Positions 9,028 through 18,590 of a stretch of DNA of 64,000 nt are shown piece after piece. How positions within the stretch are numbered: position 1 is the first letter of the stretch; the number at the start of each line of letters is the position of its first letter. The stretch is from an uncultured Bacilli bacterium (lineage in GTDB: Bacteria; Bacillota_I; Bacilli_A; RF39; UBA660). Under the pieces are notes generated by a model. The model did no database searches. It worked only from the letters and a program-made list of their open reading frames with translations, and was not told where the DNA came from. The stretch spans positions 1 to 64,000 of the forward strand of contig CAKOJQ010000005.1 of assembly GCA_934090795.1 (NCBI GenBank). Direction: 5' to 3'. A program made the position numbers and the translations under genes.

Positions 9028-9926
9028 AAAACTATATTTTAAACATATATTCTAATTACCTATTAGAAGAAGAAATAAATAAAATAGTTTCCAAAGAAGA
9101 TAATATTATTAATTTAAATTACGATGATTTGAAGATAGATGATGTTATCCTAGAATGTTCGTATTATTCTTTAATTGATACTTCAAAATGTGTAATTGTT
9201 AAGAATTTTAAACTAAATGAAGAAGCCCGCAAATTAATAAATTATTTAGAAAATCCCAATAAAGATGTCAAACTAGTATTGATATGCAATAATTATGATA
9301 AACGAAATAAAATATATAAAGATATAAAAGATAAAATCAATATTGTTGAAATAAAAGGACTAAAGCCAAATGAAATAATAAATAAAATAAATAATTACTG
9401 CAAAGAAAAGAAAATTAAAATAGGTTATAATGATATAAATTATTTATTAGATAAAAATCAAAATGATTTAGATTTAGTTATAAGTGAAATAAACAAATTA
9501 AGTATAATTTCAAATAATATTACAATAGATACAATTAACACTTATGGTTCATTTATTCCAAATGATGATAGTTTCGAATTATGTGATGCTATAGTTGAAA
9601 AGAAAACAAAAGAGATTTCTCCATTACTTAATGAATTTATTGAAGCTAGAAAAGAAGTAATTCCATTTATTGCCTTACTTGCAATGCAATATAGGTATAT
9701 TTATGCCTGTAAGATAACAAATAAATCGCCAGATTATTTAATGAAATTATTTAACGTAAATAGTGATTATCCTTTTATTAAAGCAAAAGGACGTACAAGT
9801 AAATATAGTAATCAAGAACTAAAAGAAATACTTATAAATTTAGCAAAAGCAGATTTAGATTTAAAATCTACCGATAAAGATAAATATAATATTTTAAAAA
9901 CATTCATAAGCAGTGTTATAGTATAA
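9024..9926 (+). CDS. holA: DNA polymerase III delta subunit
   Basis: A protein of 300 residues with the HolA layout: an N-terminal RecA-like part (YILNIYSNYLLEEEINKIV, then VIVKNFKLNEEARKLINYLE), a middle helical part with the typical EINKLSII segment, and a C-terminal collar domain (FIALLAMQYRYIYACK ... GRTSKYSNQELKEILINLAKADLDLKS). Delta opens the sliding clamp within the clamp loader. It lacks the strict Walker motif, as usual for this subunit. The divergence is high, but the order of motifs and the length fit. It overlaps lepB by four bases. Confidence 0.85.
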   Translation: MKNYILNIYSNYLLEEEINKIVSKEDNIINLNYDDLKIDDVILECSYYSLIDTSKCVIVKNFKLNEEARKLINYLENPNKDVKLVLICNNYDKRNKIYKDIKDKINIVEIKGLKPNEIINKINNYCKEKKIKIGYNDINYLLDKNQNDLDLVISEINKLSIISNNITIDTINTYGSFIPNDDSFELCDAIVEKKTKEISPLLNEFIEARKEVIPFIALLAMQYRYIYACKITNKSPDYLMKLFNVNSDYPFIKAKGRTSKYSNQELKEILINLAKADLDLKSTDKDKYNILKTFISSVIV

Positions 9927-9940
9927 AAAGGATGGTAAAA

Positions 9941-10081
9941 ATGGAAACACAAGAAATTAAATTAGATGACAAAAAAATTAATATCGTAATTAAATTAAAT
10001 GGAGAATATCCTGCAGATATTGATATCGATGACGATAACAATCAAAATAATAATATAAATAATGGTGAATCTCATGAATAA
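9941..10081 (+). CDS. Unknown 46-residue acidic peptide
   Basis: A short reading frame with the ribosome site AAAAGGATGG before ATG 9941 and a stop that overlaps the next start by eight bases. The product has a charged first half (METQEIKLDDKKINIVIKL) and an Asp/Asn-rich tail. It sits 14 bp after holA, and the overlap with the following gene looks like translational coupling. I do not recognise it; the coupling is the main support for it being real. Confidence 0.55.
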   Translation: METQEIKLDDKKINIVIKLNGEYPADIDIDDDNNQNNNINNGESHE

Positions 10082-11855
10082 TCCAGTAGAAATTGAAGAA
10101 TTTTTAAAATATTATGCAAGAATATATAAACAAAATCCGAATTTACCAATTGTAAGAGATACCATTTATTACGGTTTAGCAACTTATGGAATAAGTGAGG
10201 AAGAAAAGCAAAATAAAAGTATTAAATATATGTTTCCTAATTGGATAAATCATTTTAGAAATACTAACTTAGATGTTTTTGAAAGTGATATGCAAAAAGG
10301 CTTCCTTCAATTTCATACATCAAGCGGAAGAAATGCTGAAGATCATATAAAAATATATGTAACATTTTCTAAGGAAGATATGGAATCTTGTGTAATTTGT
10401 ATATTTGATTATATTAATCAAAATAATTTTGCAACATATTCGAAAGTATCAGATGTCGTTAGATCAGATTCGGTAGTTTTAAGAATGGTTAATCCAGATG
10501 AAGCAAATAAAGTTATTAATTTTATCAATAATGATCCATATCTATCTAGTAAAGCACGTAAAACAAATCCATTTTTGATGAAATCAGGAGTAGTTGGAAT
10601 TGCAAGTGATAAAAAATTAAGTTATAACTCCACACTCGCTTATCTTATAACTAAATATTTTAAGGAAACAACCAATTACGATAATGTAAGTTATAATGAT
10701 TTTAAAAGATTTTCTCAAAAGTTTTTTAATGATGTCTTTATAAATCAAACTAAATTAGAAGATTTTATTTATGATGAAGAATTTCTTATAAACAAAAAAC
10801 GTTTTAATTATGATGGAGAAGCTCTAGCAAATTTTTATGAAGTATTTAGATTAATAAATATATCCTTAAATGAATACACAAATATGAAAGATTTTTATAA
10901 TCATATACTTATTTGTCAAAATAAAGAATCATTTCAAAGATTATCAAAATATTATGATACTATAATTCGAAACTTTGAAAATGAATTAGTGCCAAATAAT
11001 AAAAATAAAAAAGAATTATTAGATCAGTATATTAGATATGCTATAAAAAAATACAATGGTGTTGATAATACTCTAAATTATTTAAAAACATATGTAAATG
11101 GTAACCCAAACGCTATTACAAGAGATAATAGTTTTAGATTTAATTTTGCCAAATATCTATCACCAAAAGAAGTTATAAATATAGCAAATGGAAATATTGA
11201 AAATTATGTTCGTAGTTTTATGCCAAGTATGATAATTAAAAATGATAATCTTCATGAATTATTTATGGCATCAATTACTGCCACATATAATAAATATGGT
11301 TTTAATCATGCTATAGTTGCATTAAAAGCTTTAATTACTAAAAATGATGCATGTTATATTACCAATGGTAATCAAAACTATCGTAATAGATTATTAAAAT
11401 ATAGTCATGAAGAAATATTAAAAGAATTTAAAGATCTAACTAAAGATTACGTTCCAAATAATAATCAAGATATTTATAGTTATGCATTACTTACTATTTT
11501 AAGAAAAAAATATAATAATGTAAGTAACAAAGAAAATATTTCAAATGCTCCATCTAATAATTCATCCATAGAAAAACTTCCATATTATTTACAAAAAGTA
11601 ATAAAAATAATTGCTCAAAATAGTGATATTAATTTAACAAATAAACTAGTACAAGAATTACTTCAAGGCAATATAAGCAGTCTAGCAAATTTTCATGATG
11701 AAGATTTTGATATACTAAAAGATTATTCAAAAGTGGAAATTCAAAACGCCATGTACACCTTAACAAAAGGATATAATTATGACTCAAATCAAAGTCTAAT
11801 AAACTATATATGTTCACTAAATCTAGAACCAAAAATTTCTAATAAACACATTTAA
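10074..11855 (+). CDS. Unknown 593-residue protein
   Basis: I cannot assign this protein. The start at 10074 is preferred because GGTGA ends five bases before it; an in-frame ATG at 10062 has no such site. Residues about 100-200 form a mixed alpha/beta part with a conserved-looking stretch (KVSDVVRSDSVVLRM, SYNSTLAYLITKYF), and the rest is helical, with an Asn/Ser-rich linker around 490-500 and a helical tail. There is no signal peptide, membrane segment or recognised catalytic motif. It lies at the end of the lepB-holA unit and before a strong terminator. Confidence 0.7.
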   Translation: MNNPVEIEEFLKYYARIYKQNPNLPIVRDTIYYGLATYGISEEEKQNKSIKYMFPNWINHFRNTNLDVFESDMQKGFLQFHTSSGRNAEDHIKIYVTFSKEDMESCVICIFDYINQNNFATYSKVSDVVRSDSVVLRMVNPDEANKVINFINNDPYLSSKARKTNPFLMKSGVVGIASDKKLSYNSTLAYLITKYFKETTNYDNVSYNDFKRFSQKFFNDVFINQTKLEDFIYDEEFLINKKRFNYDGEALANFYEVFRLINISLNEYTNMKDFYNHILICQNKESFQRLSKYYDTIIRNFENELVPNNKNKKELLDQYIRYAIKKYNGVDNTLNYLKTYVNGNPNAITRDNSFRFNFAKYLSPKEVINIANGNIENYVRSFMPSMIIKNDNLHELFMASITATYNKYGFNHAIVALKALITKNDACYITNGNQNYRNRLLKYSHEEILKEFKDLTKDYVPNNNQDIYSYALLTILRKKYNNVSNKENISNAPSNNSSIEKLPYYLQKVIKIIAQNSDINLTNKLVQELLQGNISSLANFHDEDFDILKDYSKVEIQNAMYTLTKGYNYDSNQSLINYICSLNLEPKISNKHI

Positions 11856-11887
11856 AAAAGTTATTGTAAAGAAAGCAATAACTTTTT
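11855..11887. terminator. Bidirectional terminator between convergent genes
   Basis: A 12-bp perfect stem (11855-11866 with 11876-11887) with T runs on both strands; it closes the unknown gene on the + strand and overlaps the 3' end of rnhC on the other. Confidence 0.85.
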
Positions 11888-12833
11888 ATTCATTTTCTAA
11901 TATATTTTTCACTTTTTCTGTATTTTTGAAATTTAATTTAGCAATCTTGCTAAGTTCATCCACTCCATATTTTTTTGCAATCATAGCAGCCTGTTTATCA
12001 ACTTCTGGTCCAGCACCTTTTTTTATAAATATTTGATATTTTTCTTCAATCTTTTTCATTTCCATTAAAAATATATATCTACAAATTATTGAAGAAACAG
12101 CAACTGCATAGCATTTATCTTCCGCTTTAGTAGTAAAAGTAATGTTTTTATAAACTTCCTTAGCATCCTTAATATACTCAAAATAATTTTTAGGAAAACA
12201 AAATTGATCAACAACTACATATTTAACATCATTATAATTATTCCTAACCATATTAACAAGAACCTTATTATGTAATATTGCTTTAATTTTATTCATATTA
12301 GTAGGATACTTATTATAAGTTTGATTATCTAAAATATAAGTAGAGTGGGGAATAGTTTTAATTAATTTAGGTCCAATTTTAAGAATAATATCATCCGTTA
12401 TTTTCTTACTATCTTTTACTCCCAAATTCATAACTTCCTTAATGTTTTCTTTACTTACATATGAGGCTGTAACAACAATTGGTCCAAAATAATCACCAGT
12501 TCCAACCTCATCTGAACCAATAGTAGCAACATCCTTAAATCTTAAATCCGTCTCTTCTTTAACTTTATCTTTCTTCTTATCTTCATTCTTTTTAAGTTCA
12601 CTATCAATATTACGCTTATTTAAACTCATCTCTAAATCTTTCCAAATTTGAGCCTCGATATCAGCACTATTGCCTTGAAAAACAACTTTTCCCGAATTAT
12701 AAAGAGTTATATTTGTATCCGCATCATCTGCTTGAAATATAGCATAAGGAGGAGTTTTTTGTCTTCTTTTATCCGCATAAAAACTAATCATTCTATTTTT
12801 TACATTATCACTTACTGTAAATACAATTGTCAT
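11886..12833 (-). CDS. rnhC: Ribonuclease HIII
   Basis: A protein of 315 residues from the ATG at 12833, chosen because GGTGATG lies just before it; two upstream ATGs lack a good site. A TBP-like N-terminal domain (about 1-80, PPYAIFQADDADTNITLYNSGKV split over two strands) precedes the type 2 RNase H fold with IGSDEVGTGDYFGP, VVDQFC and TKAEDKCYAVAVSSIICR. It removes RNA from RNA-DNA hybrids in the cytosol. The linker holds a Lys/Glu-rich stretch. It points away from cvpA, a pairing seen in many Firmicutes. Confidence 0.93.
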   Translation of the reverse strand: MTIVFTVSDNVKNRMISFYADKRRQKTPPYAIFQADDADTNITLYNSGKVVFQGNSADIEAQIWKDLEMSLNKRNIDSELKKNEDKKKDKVKEETDLRFKDVATIGSDEVGTGDYFGPIVVTASYVSKENIKEVMNLGVKDSKKITDDIILKIGPKLIKTIPHSTYILDNQTYNKYPTNMNKIKAILHNKVLVNMVRNNYNDVKYVVVDQFCFPKNYFEYIKDAKEVYKNITFTTKAEDKCYAVAVSSIICRYIFLMEMKKIEEKYQIFIKKGAGPEVDKQAAMIAKKYGVDELSKIAKLNFKNTEKVKNILENE

Positions 12834-12925
12834 AAACATCACCAACTTCATAATACCATAACTTTTTAATTATTTCTTTATTTTTTTAAGTAATTATAAT
12901 ATAATTAAACTAGGAGTGTAAAAAA

Positions 12926-13666
12926 ATGAATATATTAGACTATTTAATATTAATAATTATTATTTTAGGTGCCCTATATGGATATAAAAGAGGCTTTATT
13001 GGTTCATTAATTAATTTTATTGGAACAATAGTAGTAATTATCCTAGCGTTTTATTTAAAAAATCCAATATCAGTATTCTTATATGAACATTTTCCATTTT
13101 TTAAAATAAGTGGTTTTTATAGTGGTATAAGTGTTTATAATATTTTAATTTATGAAGGTATCAGTTTTCTTATCACATTATCAATATTAAGCTTTATCTT
13201 TAAAATTATTTCTAAAATAACTGGATTAGTTGGTAAATTAACACTTGGAATATTTTCTGAAGGTTTAGTAGGCAGGATATTAGGCTTAATATTTGGTTTA
13301 TTTCAGGGATTTCTAATCGCATTCTTCATTTGTTTCTTATTTAGTACTTTTGCAAACACAGCCAAAATATATCAAGAATCAAAATATGGCAATCAAATAG
13401 TTTCTAAAACGCCTTTTTTATCTGATGTAGTAGAGAAAACATATTTATCTATTAAAAATGTTTATGATATAACTCTAGAATATCAAAATAGCAGTGATAA
13501 AGAAGAAGCTAATAGAAAATGTTTAGAAGTACTACTAAAATACGAAATAATTTCTAAAGAATCAGCTGAAAAATTAAGTAATAATGGAAAATTAGAAATT
13601 AAAAATATAAAAGATGTTATAAATAATAATCAAAATAAAGATAATAATAATGAGAAGGAGGAATAA
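12926..13666 (+). CDS. cvpA: CvpA family membrane protein
   Basis: A protein of 246 residues with four predicted membrane segments in the first 150 residues. The start MNILDYLILIIIILGALYG followed by YKRGFIGSLINFIG is the CvpA signature. The C-terminal third is soluble, charged and rich in Asn/Lys. CvpA proteins are linked to colicin V production in Escherichia coli and to envelope integrity elsewhere. A possible -10 box TATAAT (12895-12900) lies 25 bp before the start, with no good -35 box. It is followed after two bases by a thioredoxin gene. Confidence 0.85.
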   Translation: MNILDYLILIIIILGALYGYKRGFIGSLINFIGTIVVIILAFYLKNPISVFLYEHFPFFKISGFYSGISVYNILIYEGISFLITLSILSFIFKIISKITGLVGKLTLGIFSEGLVGRILGLIFGLFQGFLIAFFICFLFSTFANTAKIYQESKYGNQIVSKTPFLSDVVEKTYLSIKNVYDITLEYQNSSDKEEANRKCLEVLLKYEIISKESAEKLSNNGKLEIKNIKDVINNNQNKDNNNEKEE

Positions 13667-13668
13667 AA

Positions 13669-13962
13669 ATGATAGAATATTTAAGTAATCAAAAATTAGA
13701 AGACGTTTTAACAGATGAATTAACCATAGTAGACTTTTTTGCCAATTGGTGTTCACCTTGTAAAATGATTGGTATGGAATTAGAAGAGTTGCCAAACAAA
13801 ATAATTAAAGTTGATGTTGATACTCATGGAGAACTTGCACAAAGTCACGGTGTGATGAGCATTCCTACAGTTGAAATATATAAGAATAAAAAGATGGTTT
13901 CACATTTTGTTGGATATAAAACAAAAGATGAAATAGAGGAAATCCTTAAAGAATATAAATAA
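13669..13962 (+). CDS. Thioredoxin
   Basis: A 97-residue single-domain thioredoxin. The active site is FFANWCSPCK, with serine instead of the usual glycine between the cysteines, and the cis-proline loop is SIPTVEIYK. It reduces disulfides in the cytosol. It starts two bases after cvpA with the ribosome site AAGGAGG at the end of that gene, so the two are coupled. The CSPC centre probably shifts the redox potential; whether it is the main thioredoxin or a specialised one is not clear. Confidence 0.9.
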   Translation: MIEYLSNQKLEDVLTDELTIVDFFANWCSPCKMIGMELEELPNKIIKVDVDTHGELAQSHGVMSIPTVEIYKNKKMVSHFVGYKTKDEIEEILKEYK

Positions 13963-13993
13963 ATATTTAGATAAAATAAATATTTATTTTTTT
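13961..13993 (+). terminator. Terminator after thioredoxin
   Basis: A nine-bp A/T-only stem (13961-13969 with 13977-13985) followed by ATTTTTTT. The first arm overlaps the stop codon region. Confidence 0.65.
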
Positions 13994-14025
13994 GTTCTAA
14001 GCATTTAACAAATGTACGGTTTTTA

Positions 14026-14054
14026 TTGACTAATATAACCTTACGAAATATAAT
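14026..14054 (+). promoter_or_regulatory. alaS promoter and 130-base leader
   Basis: TTGACT (14026-14031) and TATAAT (14049-14054) with a 17-bp spacer. The transcript would have an untranslated leader of about 130 bases (to 14194). I looked for a T-box there and found no GGTGG-type box and no terminator, so no such control is claimed. Confidence 0.8.
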
Positions 14055-14194
14055 AATAAACATGGGCTATAAAATAGAAATATTATAATTAGTTAGGAAA
14101 AATTACTAAATATTTGTTCATTAATTAATTTATTTTCTTTTATAAAAGATGAAAATATGATAATATAAACATAGTTAAGAGGAGTGCATAAAAT

Positions 14195-15958
14195 ATGAAT
14201 TTAAAAGATCTATATATTAATTATTTTGTAAGCAAAGGACATAAACAAATACCATCAGCGCCAGTAGTACCAGAAAATGATGCAAGTGTTTTATTTAATA
14301 CAGCTGGAATGCAACCATTAATTCCCTATTTAATGGGAAAAGAGCATCCTTATGGTAAAAGATTAACTGATTATCAAAAATGTGTTAGAACTAATGATTT
14401 AGATTCAGTTGGAGATGAAACACATCACACATTCTTTGAAATGTTAGGAAATTGGTCATTAGGAGATTATTTTAAAAATGAATCAATTGAATACAGTTTT
14501 GAATTTTTAACTAAAGTATTAAATATTGATATCGAAAGATTAGCTGTAACCGTATTTGCTGGGGATGATAAAATTCCTAAAGATACTATATCCGCAAATA
14601 AATGGATTGAGTTAGGTATTAATCCTAAAAAGATTGCTTACTTAGGTGAGGAAGATAATTTCTGGATTGCCGGAGAAAGTGGACCATGTGGTTCAGATAC
14701 TGAAATATTCTATTTTAGATCAAACGATGAGATCCCTGATTTTTTTGACCCAAATGATAATAGATGGGTTGAAATTTGGAACAACGTATTTATGCAATAT
14801 TTTAAAGATGAAAACGGAAATGTTACTGAACTTCCTAAAAAGAATGTTGATACAGGTATGGGAGTTGAAAGAGTAGCAGCTATACTAGAAGGTGTAAATG
14901 ACAATTACTTATCATCAGTTTGGATAGATGTTATTAAATTAATTGAACAAATTTCTAATAAAAAATATGAAGAAAATAAAAAAGATATTAGAATTATAGC
15001 CGATCATATTAGAACAGCAACCTTTATATTAGGAGATAACGCTAAAATAGTTCCTTCAAATACTGATAGAGGCTATATATTAAGAAGATTAATTAGACGT
15101 GCCATAAGATGCGCTAGAAATCTAGGCATTGATAACAACACTAACTGGGAAGAACAAATTGCTAATTTGATTATTCAAAAATATGCTAAATATTATGATG
15201 AATTATCTAATAATAAAGAATTTATAATTGCTGAACTAGCAAAAGAAAAGTCTAAGTTTAGTAAAACATTAGAAAAAGGCTTAAGAGTATTTGAAAAAGA
15301 AACTCAAAATATTAAAACAATTGATAAAGATTTAGCGTTCAAATTATATGATACATTTGGTTTTCCTATAGAACTAACAGAAGAACTAGCAAAAGAAAAG
15401 AATTTAGAAGTAGATATAGAAGGATTTAAAGAAAAATTTAAAGCTCATCAAGAATTATCAAGAACTGCTTCTAAAGGTATGTTTAAAGGAGGCTTAGCAG
15501 GAGATTCTAAAATAGAAACAAGATACCATACTGCCACACATTTGTTAAATGCAGCCCTTAAAAAAGTGTTAAATGAAAACGTTCATCAAAAAGGTTCAAA
15601 CATTACAAATGAAAGAATGCGTTTTGATTTCTCATTTGACCGTAAGCTAACTAAAGAAGAATTAGAGCAAACCCAAAATCTAGTAAATGAATGGATTCAA
15701 AGAGATTTAATTGTAACAATCACTGAAGAAAACAAAATAGATGCAGTTAATAGCGGTGCTGAAGCAATGTTTATTGAAAGATATCCTGATATTGTTACAG
15801 TTTATACAATAAGTGATAAAACAACTGGAGAAGTCATATCTAAAGAAATTTGTATGGGACCACATGTTGAACATACAAATGAAATTGGCAAATTTAAAAT
15901 AGTAAAAGAAGAAGCATCCTCTGCTGGAGTAAGACGTATTAAAGCAGTAATTGAATAA
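14195..15958 (+). CDS. alaS: Alanyl-tRNA synthetase, compact form without C-terminal domain
   Basis: A protein of 587 residues, where most bacterial AlaRS have about 875. The class II catalytic core has LFNTAGMQPLIPYL, QKCVRTND, HHTFFEMLGNWS, GPCGSDTE and the motif 3 region DTGMGVERV. The tRNA-recognition helices follow. The editing domain is intact: H445 and H449 in YHTATHLLNA, and C553 and H557 in CMGPHVEH. The protein ends right after the editing domain (SSAGVRRIKAVIE), so the oligomerization helix and the C-Ala glycine-rich domain are absent. The stop is clean, followed by an unrelated ribosome site and gene, so this looks like a native short form rather than a truncation. Confidence 0.93.
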   Translation: MNLKDLYINYFVSKGHKQIPSAPVVPENDASVLFNTAGMQPLIPYLMGKEHPYGKRLTDYQKCVRTNDLDSVGDETHHTFFEMLGNWSLGDYFKNESIEYSFEFLTKVLNIDIERLAVTVFAGDDKIPKDTISANKWIELGINPKKIAYLGEEDNFWIAGESGPCGSDTEIFYFRSNDEIPDFFDPNDNRWVEIWNNVFMQYFKDENGNVTELPKKNVDTGMGVERVAAILEGVNDNYLSSVWIDVIKLIEQISNKKYEENKKDIRIIADHIRTATFILGDNAKIVPSNTDRGYILRRLIRRAIRCARNLGIDNNTNWEEQIANLIIQKYAKYYDELSNNKEFIIAELAKEKSKFSKTLEKGLRVFEKETQNIKTIDKDLAFKLYDTFGFPIELTEELAKEKNLEVDIEGFKEKFKAHQELSRTASKGMFKGGLAGDSKIETRYHTATHLLNAALKKVLNENVHQKGSNITNERMRFDFSFDRKLTKEELEQTQNLVNEWIQRDLIVTITEENKIDAVNSGAEAMFIERYPDIVTVYTISDKTTGEVISKEICMGPHVEHTNEIGKFKIVKEEASSAGVRRIKAVIE

Positions 15959-16045
15959 AAGCGTAAAATTAGTGTAAAGTTTCAAAAATTAAAAAGTAAA
16001 ATGATACAAGATGGGTAATAAGTATATATAGGAGGTAAAGAAATT

Positions 16046-16558
16046 ATGAAAAATATAAACTTGCTAAATCCTTATTCATTCCATTATTTATGGAAAAATG
16101 AAACAGGTAAAAAATTTATTTGTGCTTTAGCAAACGAAATAATTAATGATAATGAAGATTATATACTTTTACCCTTTGTTAATGATAATTTAAACAACGT
16201 TAGAAGTTATGTAATTTTAGAATCAGAAACAAAATTATTATTTATTGATTTCAACTTCAAAGAAAATGATAATTTATTAAAAACTGATTTATTATTAATG
16301 AAGTATCTAAAATATACAAATAAAAAAACTGTTAAATTAATCATAGTTAATGATTATAATGGTGTGAATAATGAAATAGACAATATTATTGATATTTATA
16401 ATAATGATAAGATTAGTCCAAATTGTAAATTGCTTTATGCTAAAAAATATAAAGAACAGTCTTTAATTAATAAAGAAATTGCTGATATTTTAAATAGCAT
16501 GAATGATGAAGAATATAAAATCTATCAGCATGAAAATATGTTAAAAGATAGAATATAA
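16046..16558 (+). CDS. Unknown 170-residue protein, possibly a derived Rpn/PD-(D/E)XK-like protein
   Basis: The protein begins with a short Asn-rich segment and NPYSFHYLWKNETGKKFICALANEI, then a beta-rich part (RSYVILESETKLLFIDFNF). This order, a helical pair followed by a strand-strand-acid pattern, recalls the Rpn/transposase-related PD-(D/E)XK proteins, but the catalytic residues are not clear and the similarity is weak. It has a perfect ribosome site (AGGAGGT, about 16031) and stands 16 bp before lepA, so it is probably cotranscribed with it. No firm function. Confidence 0.65.
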   Translation: MKNINLLNPYSFHYLWKNETGKKFICALANEIINDNEDYILLPFVNDNLNNVRSYVILESETKLLFIDFNFKENDNLLKTDLLLMKYLKYTNKKTVKLIIVNDYNGVNNEIDNIIDIYNNDKISPNCKLLYAKKYKEQSLINKEIADILNSMNDEEYKIYQHENMLKDRI

Positions 16559-16574
16559 AGGAATGTGATAAAAA

Positions 16575-18350
16575 ATGCAAAACATCCGTAACTTTTGTAT
16601 AATTGCTCATATTGATCACGGTAAAAGTACATTAGCCGATCGAATTTTAGAGCTTACTGGAGCAGTATCAAAAAGAGAACTAAAAGAGCAAATGCTTGAT
16701 TCAATGGATATTGAAAGAGAAAGAGGCATCACAATTAAGCTAAATACTGTAAATTTAAATTATAAAGGATATGAATTTAATTTAATAGATACCCCAGGAC
16801 ATGTCGATTTTTCCTATGAAGTTTCAAGAAGTTTAGCAGCTTGTGATGGAGCAATTCTAGTTGTAGATGCAACTCAAGGAATCGAAGCTCAAACGCTTGC
16901 TAATTTATATCTAGCCTTAAATCATAATTTAACAATTATCCCAGTAATTAATAAAATTGATTTACCAAATGCTGATGTTCCCAAAGTAACTGCTGAATTA
17001 GTAAAAGTTCTTGGCTTTAAGGAAGATGAAATTATACCTGTAAGTGGTAAAACTGGTGAAAATGTTAATTTATTACTTGACGCTATAATTGAAAGAATAC
17101 AGCCACCTCAAGATTTAAAAGAAGGAACTAAAGCTCTAATTTTTGATTCTTATTTTGATCAATATAAAGGAGTAGTTGCATCAATATGTGTTAAATCCGG
17201 TTCTATAAAAATTGGTGATACAATTATTATGATGAACAACAACGAAGAATACGTAGTAACTGAAGTAGGAGTAAATACTCCAAATGAAAAATTATTACCT
17301 GAATTAAAAGCCGGAGATGTAGGATGGGTTGCTGGCGCTATTAAAAGTGTTGAATCAGTACGTGTTGGCGATACAATTACAACTAAACGTGATAGAGCTA
17401 TAACACCTCTAGAAGGATATAAAAAAGTTAAATCAATGGTTTATAGTGGAATATATCCAATTGAGCCAAATAAATATAATCATTTAAAAGAAGCACTAGA
17501 AAAATTAAAATTAAATGATGCTTCTCTTACCTTTGAAGTAGAAACATCAGAAGCCCTAGGTTTTGGCTTTAGATGTGGATTTTTAGGACTACTTCATATG
17601 GAAATAATTGAAGAAAGAATTAAAAGAGAATTTGGTATTGATATAATTGCTACATCGCCATCTGTTATCTATAAAGTAGAATTAACTAATGGAAATGTAA
17701 TTGAAGTAGATAATCCATCAAAAATGCCAAATAAGGTCAATATTAGTTCAATTAGTGAGCCTTTTGTTAAAGCAAGTATATTTGTTCCAAGTGAATACAT
17801 TGGTGCTATAATGGAACTTTGTCAAGAAAAAAGAGGCATATATAAAACAACAGAATATATTGATGAGAAAAGAGTTAATATAATATATGAATTACCACTT
17901 GCCGAAATTGTCTATGACTTCTTTGATAAATTAAAAAGTTATACTAAAGGATATGCTTCATTTGATTATGAATTATCTGATTACAAGGTAAGTGATTTAG
18001 TAAAAATGGACATCTTAATTAATGGTGAAATAGTTGATGCTTTATCGGTTATTGTACATAAAGATGCTGCATATCATCGTGGTTTAGCAATTACAAAAGC
18101 TTTAAAAGAACTAATTCCAAGGCAACTATTTGAAGTACCTATTCAAGCATCAATTGGCTCAAAAGTAATTGCTAGAGAAAACATTGCTCAAATGAGAAAA
18201 AATGTACTTGCTAAATGTTATGGTGGCGATATATCTCGTAAAAGAAAGCTATTAGAGAAGCAAAAAGAAGGTAAAAAAAGAATGAAGATGGTTGGTTCTG
18301 TTGAAGTTCCACCAGAAGCATTTCTATCAATCTTAAAGACTGATAAATAA
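16575..18350 (+). CDS. lepA: Elongation factor 4 (LepA), ribosomal back-translocase
   Basis: A protein of 591 residues. The GTPase domain has AHIDHGKSTLADRI (P-loop), the switch I stretch ERERGITIK, DTPGHVDFSYEV and NKIDLP. Domains II, III and V follow, and the LepA-specific C-terminus contains KAAYHRG-like KDAAYHRGLAITKAL and ENIAQMRKNVLAKCYGGDISRKRKLLEKQ split across two helices. LepA acts on stalled or mistranslocated ribosomes. Its ribosome site AAAGGAATGTG precedes the ATG. It shares a unit with the unknown gene before it and a 70-residue gene after it. Confidence 0.96.
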   Translation: MQNIRNFCIIAHIDHGKSTLADRILELTGAVSKRELKEQMLDSMDIERERGITIKLNTVNLNYKGYEFNLIDTPGHVDFSYEVSRSLAACDGAILVVDATQGIEAQTLANLYLALNHNLTIIPVINKIDLPNADVPKVTAELVKVLGFKEDEIIPVSGKTGENVNLLLDAIIERIQPPQDLKEGTKALIFDSYFDQYKGVVASICVKSGSIKIGDTIIMMNNNEEYVVTEVGVNTPNEKLLPELKAGDVGWVAGAIKSVESVRVGDTITTKRDRAITPLEGYKKVKSMVYSGIYPIEPNKYNHLKEALEKLKLNDASLTFEVETSEALGFGFRCGFLGLLHMEIIEERIKREFGIDIIATSPSVIYKVELTNGNVIEVDNPSKMPNKVNISSISEPFVKASIFVPSEYIGAIMELCQEKRGIYKTTEYIDEKRVNIIYELPLAEIVYDFFDKLKSYTKGYASFDYELSDYKVSDLVKMDILINGEIVDALSVIVHKDAAYHRGLAITKALKELIPRQLFEVPIQASIGSKVIARENIAQMRKNVLAKCYGGDISRKRKLLEKQKEGKKRMKMVGSVEVPPEAFLSILKTDK

Positions 18351-18361
18351 TCAAGGATAAC

Positions 18362-18574
18362 ATGATGATAGAAATAGACATTAATAAATTAAAACAGGAT
18401 TTAAAAGATTATTATGAATCGGCATATTTTACATTAGGATATGGAGCAGCCTTAATGCAATCATTTGACATTGATAATCTATCAGATGATGAAATAATAA
18501 ATAAAGCAATTGATAATGGATTAAATATAGAAAATTATATTGTAAACAATTCAAATAAAAAACTTAGTAGATAG
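18362..18574 (+). CDS. Unknown 70-residue protein after lepA
   Basis: A small acidic, helical protein (ESAYFTLGYGAALMQSFDIDN, then a second helix) with the ribosome site AAGGAT just before the ATG and 11 bp from lepA. The size and the central glycine-rich turn are reminiscent of small conserved Firmicutes proteins, but I cannot name a family. Its last codons form part of the following bidirectional hairpin. Confidence 0.65.
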   Translation: MMIEIDINKLKQDLKDYYESAYFTLGYGAALMQSFDIDNLSDDEIINKAIDNGLNIENYIVNNSNKKLSR

Positions 18575-18590
18575 ATTCTATTAAGTTTTT
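18558..18590. terminator. Bidirectional terminator between convergent small genes
   Basis: A 14-pair stem with one G-T pair (18558-18571 with 18577-18590), TAGAT loop, and T runs on both strands. The stop codons of both flanking genes lie in or beside the hairpin. Confidence 0.8.

Noticed and set aside
14061..14194. A T-box or riboswitch in the 130-base alaS leader
   Set aside because: No T-box core (AGGTGG-type), no terminator/antiterminator pair and no known riboswitch core could be found; only an AT-rich leader.
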